A DNA stretch of 64,000 bases from the NCBI RefSeq assembly GCF_902859855.1, contig NZ_CADIKH010000028.1, forward strand, positions 33,621-97,620, in the 5' to 3' direction. Of the stretch, positions 62,862-64,000 are shown piece after piece. This stretch comes from Paraburkholderia humisilvae (lineage in GTDB: Bacteria > Pseudomonadota > Gammaproteobacteria > Burkholderiales > Burkholderiaceae). Under the pieces are notes generated by a model. It was not told where the DNA came from, did no database searches, and worked only from the letters and a program-made list of their open reading frames with translations. The position numbers and the translations under genes are program-made. Positions within the stretch are counted from its first letter, which is position 1, and each line of letters starts with the position of its first letter.

Positions 62862-63860
62862 GCTACGAATTGGCGCATCTCGCGCGCTTGTATATCGGTC
62901 GGCATGGTTCGTACCGGAACGTCTAGAGTCGTTGCATATCGGTGTTATTTAGTCTATGGCGACAAACAATGATCTCAGGCGCGGACGACATTTGCCTCGG
63001 TCTCGCATCCCGAACTCGTACTTCACTAAACAGATCGTGTTGCTTATCGTCCAGTGACGATACTTTGCGAGCCGTGCTAATCGCTTCGTCAGGGTTGCGT
63101 TAGAGGATTTTATCGGCAATGCGTCTTCGCGACAGCCTCTTTAGCCCGGGATATGTCAAGTGTTGCCCCGACATTGACCATGTTCTGTACGTAGGCTTCG
63201 CATACGTCTCATCGCTGATTCACCACATTGCCAAGGTGAGAGGCGCCGAACCGTCGTGATGCCGGTTCCTTCTAGACTTCCTCACGAGGACGCTCAGAGC
63301 CGGCACCCTTTCAGGGACGAGGCAGATCTCGAGTGCTTATGGCGCCCCATTACAAGCCGCCATTCGCTTTTTCCGCAATCCCCGTTCCGGGAGCTTGCCC
63401 GCAAAAAAGGATCTTTTGCTGAGGCGCAAGATTCAGAAAAGGAAGAGACAACAACAGCCGAGATTACGGTACGCGTGTTGGCAACCGAGGAGGTGGCGTG
63501 CGACATATTCGAACAAGCCTCGACGAACTTCGCAAAGGCGTCGGGGGTGAAGTAATGCAACCCCGCCACTCGGACGACAACAATCACGACTTTCCAAGAA
63601 GGACGGCAAGCACGAGCCACAACTGATCGGGCCCGACATCGCGGAGAATGTGACTCCGGTTTCACAGAGTGAACGCGGCCGGCGCAGCAGTACAGACGAA
63701 GCGCCTCAAACGGTCTCAAGTCCTCAAATTTCGCATACCTGTTGACCTGCCCGATCACTATAGAGGCCTGCACCGGCCTGCGCGGCCCCGCCTTTCGAGC
63801 GGTGGCGTGTGCATCTCGTTAATGGCCGCCTCATCGAAGAAAAGCCTGAGTCACAGCCGA
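62862..63860. other. region without a recognisable gene
   Basis: Several short frames exist on both strands, such as 99 codons plus at 63256-63555 and 159 codons minus at 63294-63773, but they overlap and none shows a family motif, a good ribosome-binding site or convincing composition. I see no RNA gene or clear repeat. This is best regarded as decayed or non-coding DNA at the edge of the insertion-sequence zone. Confidence 0.4.
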
Positions 63861-64000
63861 TCACTTCTTGCCTGTGTTCGCGTCGGGACGCGGTGGTGCT
63901 TCGTTGCTGCTGGCGTCCAATACCACGTGCACGAGCGGCTCGGGCAGGTCCTGCTGATGCGGGGTCGCCGCCTCGGGGTGCAGCGGCTGCGTCATATAGC
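63861..64000 (-). CDS. C-terminal end of an unidentified protein, or a 44-aa reading frame
   Basis: A minus-strand frame is open from the right edge to a TGA at 63861. An ATG at 63995 would give 44 aa starting MTQPLHPEAATPHQQD, but the frame continues past it to the edge, so this may be the tail of a longer protein. It is rich in Pro, Glu and Asp and ends in a hydrophilic DANTGKK tail. The family cannot be told from this piece. Confidence 0.4.
   Translation of the reverse strand, partial: YMTQPLHPEAATPHQQDLPEPLVHVVLDASSNEAPPRPDANTGKK

Noticed and set aside
63294..63773. 159-codon minus-strand frame
   Set aside because: No family match, no good ribosome-binding site, and it overlaps an equally plausible plus-strand frame.
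1..64000. NRPS modules, AT domains, tRNA or rRNA genes, CRISPR arrays
   Set aside because: Looked for and not seen. No condensation or adenylation domain lies in the megasynthases, no AT GHSxG domain follows any KS, and no repeat-spacer array or tRNA-like sequence was noticed.

Overview
The window looks like a piece of a high-GC beta-proteobacterial genome, most probably Burkholderia or a close relative. This is inferred from the protein families, the HAE1-type RND pump and the IS5/IS200-type insertion-sequence debris; it was not confirmed by any search. About four fifths of it (positions 1-51665, all minus strand) is one very long type I polyketide synthase (PKS) operon that runs off the left edge. 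No acyltransferase domain lies in any of the roughly ten modules, so this is a trans-AT PKS whose acyltransferase, and probably its HMG-synthase cassette, must lie outside the window.

In order of transcription (right to left) the operon holds: a 3656-aa PKS that opens with ACP - GNAT-fold DUF2156-like domain - PLP-dependent beta-eliminating-lyase domain and continues KS-DH-KR-ACP-KS-KR; a 1189-aa PKS, ACP-KS0-ACP-thioesterase; a short GMC-type flavoprotein; three tandem membrane-anchored START-domain lipid-binding proteins; an AMP-forming acid ligase, an SDR reductase and a free ACP; a 5422-aa PKS; and a PKS of at least 4843 aa that is cut by the window edge. Gene order is not biosynthetic order. 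The ligase-reductase-ACP trio sits just before a PKS that begins directly with a KS, which suggests the chain starts there, passes through the 5422-aa protein and the left-edge PKS (and perhaps others beyond the edge), and finishes on the 3656-aa and 1189-aa proteins with release by the thioesterase. At least three modules are split between polypeptides.

Two modules carry three in-line crotonase-fold domains, the last very like the beta-branching decarboxylase PksI/CurF-ECH2. Their ACPs, and a tandem ACP pair, carry the Trp associated with beta-branching. Together with the ACP-DUF-lyase start of the 3656-aa protein, which resembles in architecture the DUF-SH sulfur-inserting didomain of leinamycin synthases, this predicts a beta-branched polyketide that may acquire a thiol from cysteine. 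The neighbouring START and GMC genes have no obvious precedent known to me in such a cluster and suggest lipid handling or membrane delivery.

A 518-bp divergent region separates this operon from a plus-strand tripartite RND efflux operon (outer-membrane lipoprotein, periplasmic adaptor, inner-membrane pump; 52184-57979), a good candidate for export or self-resistance, followed by an NmrA-like NAD(P)-binding protein. From about 58.8 kb to the right edge the DNA is a boundary zone: dead or fragmentary insertion sequences (IS5 twice, IS21 istB, a possible IS110, and an IS200 tnpA broken by an inversion), one intact SYLF/YSC84-type lipoprotein gene, and the 3' end of a minus-strand gene at the edge.
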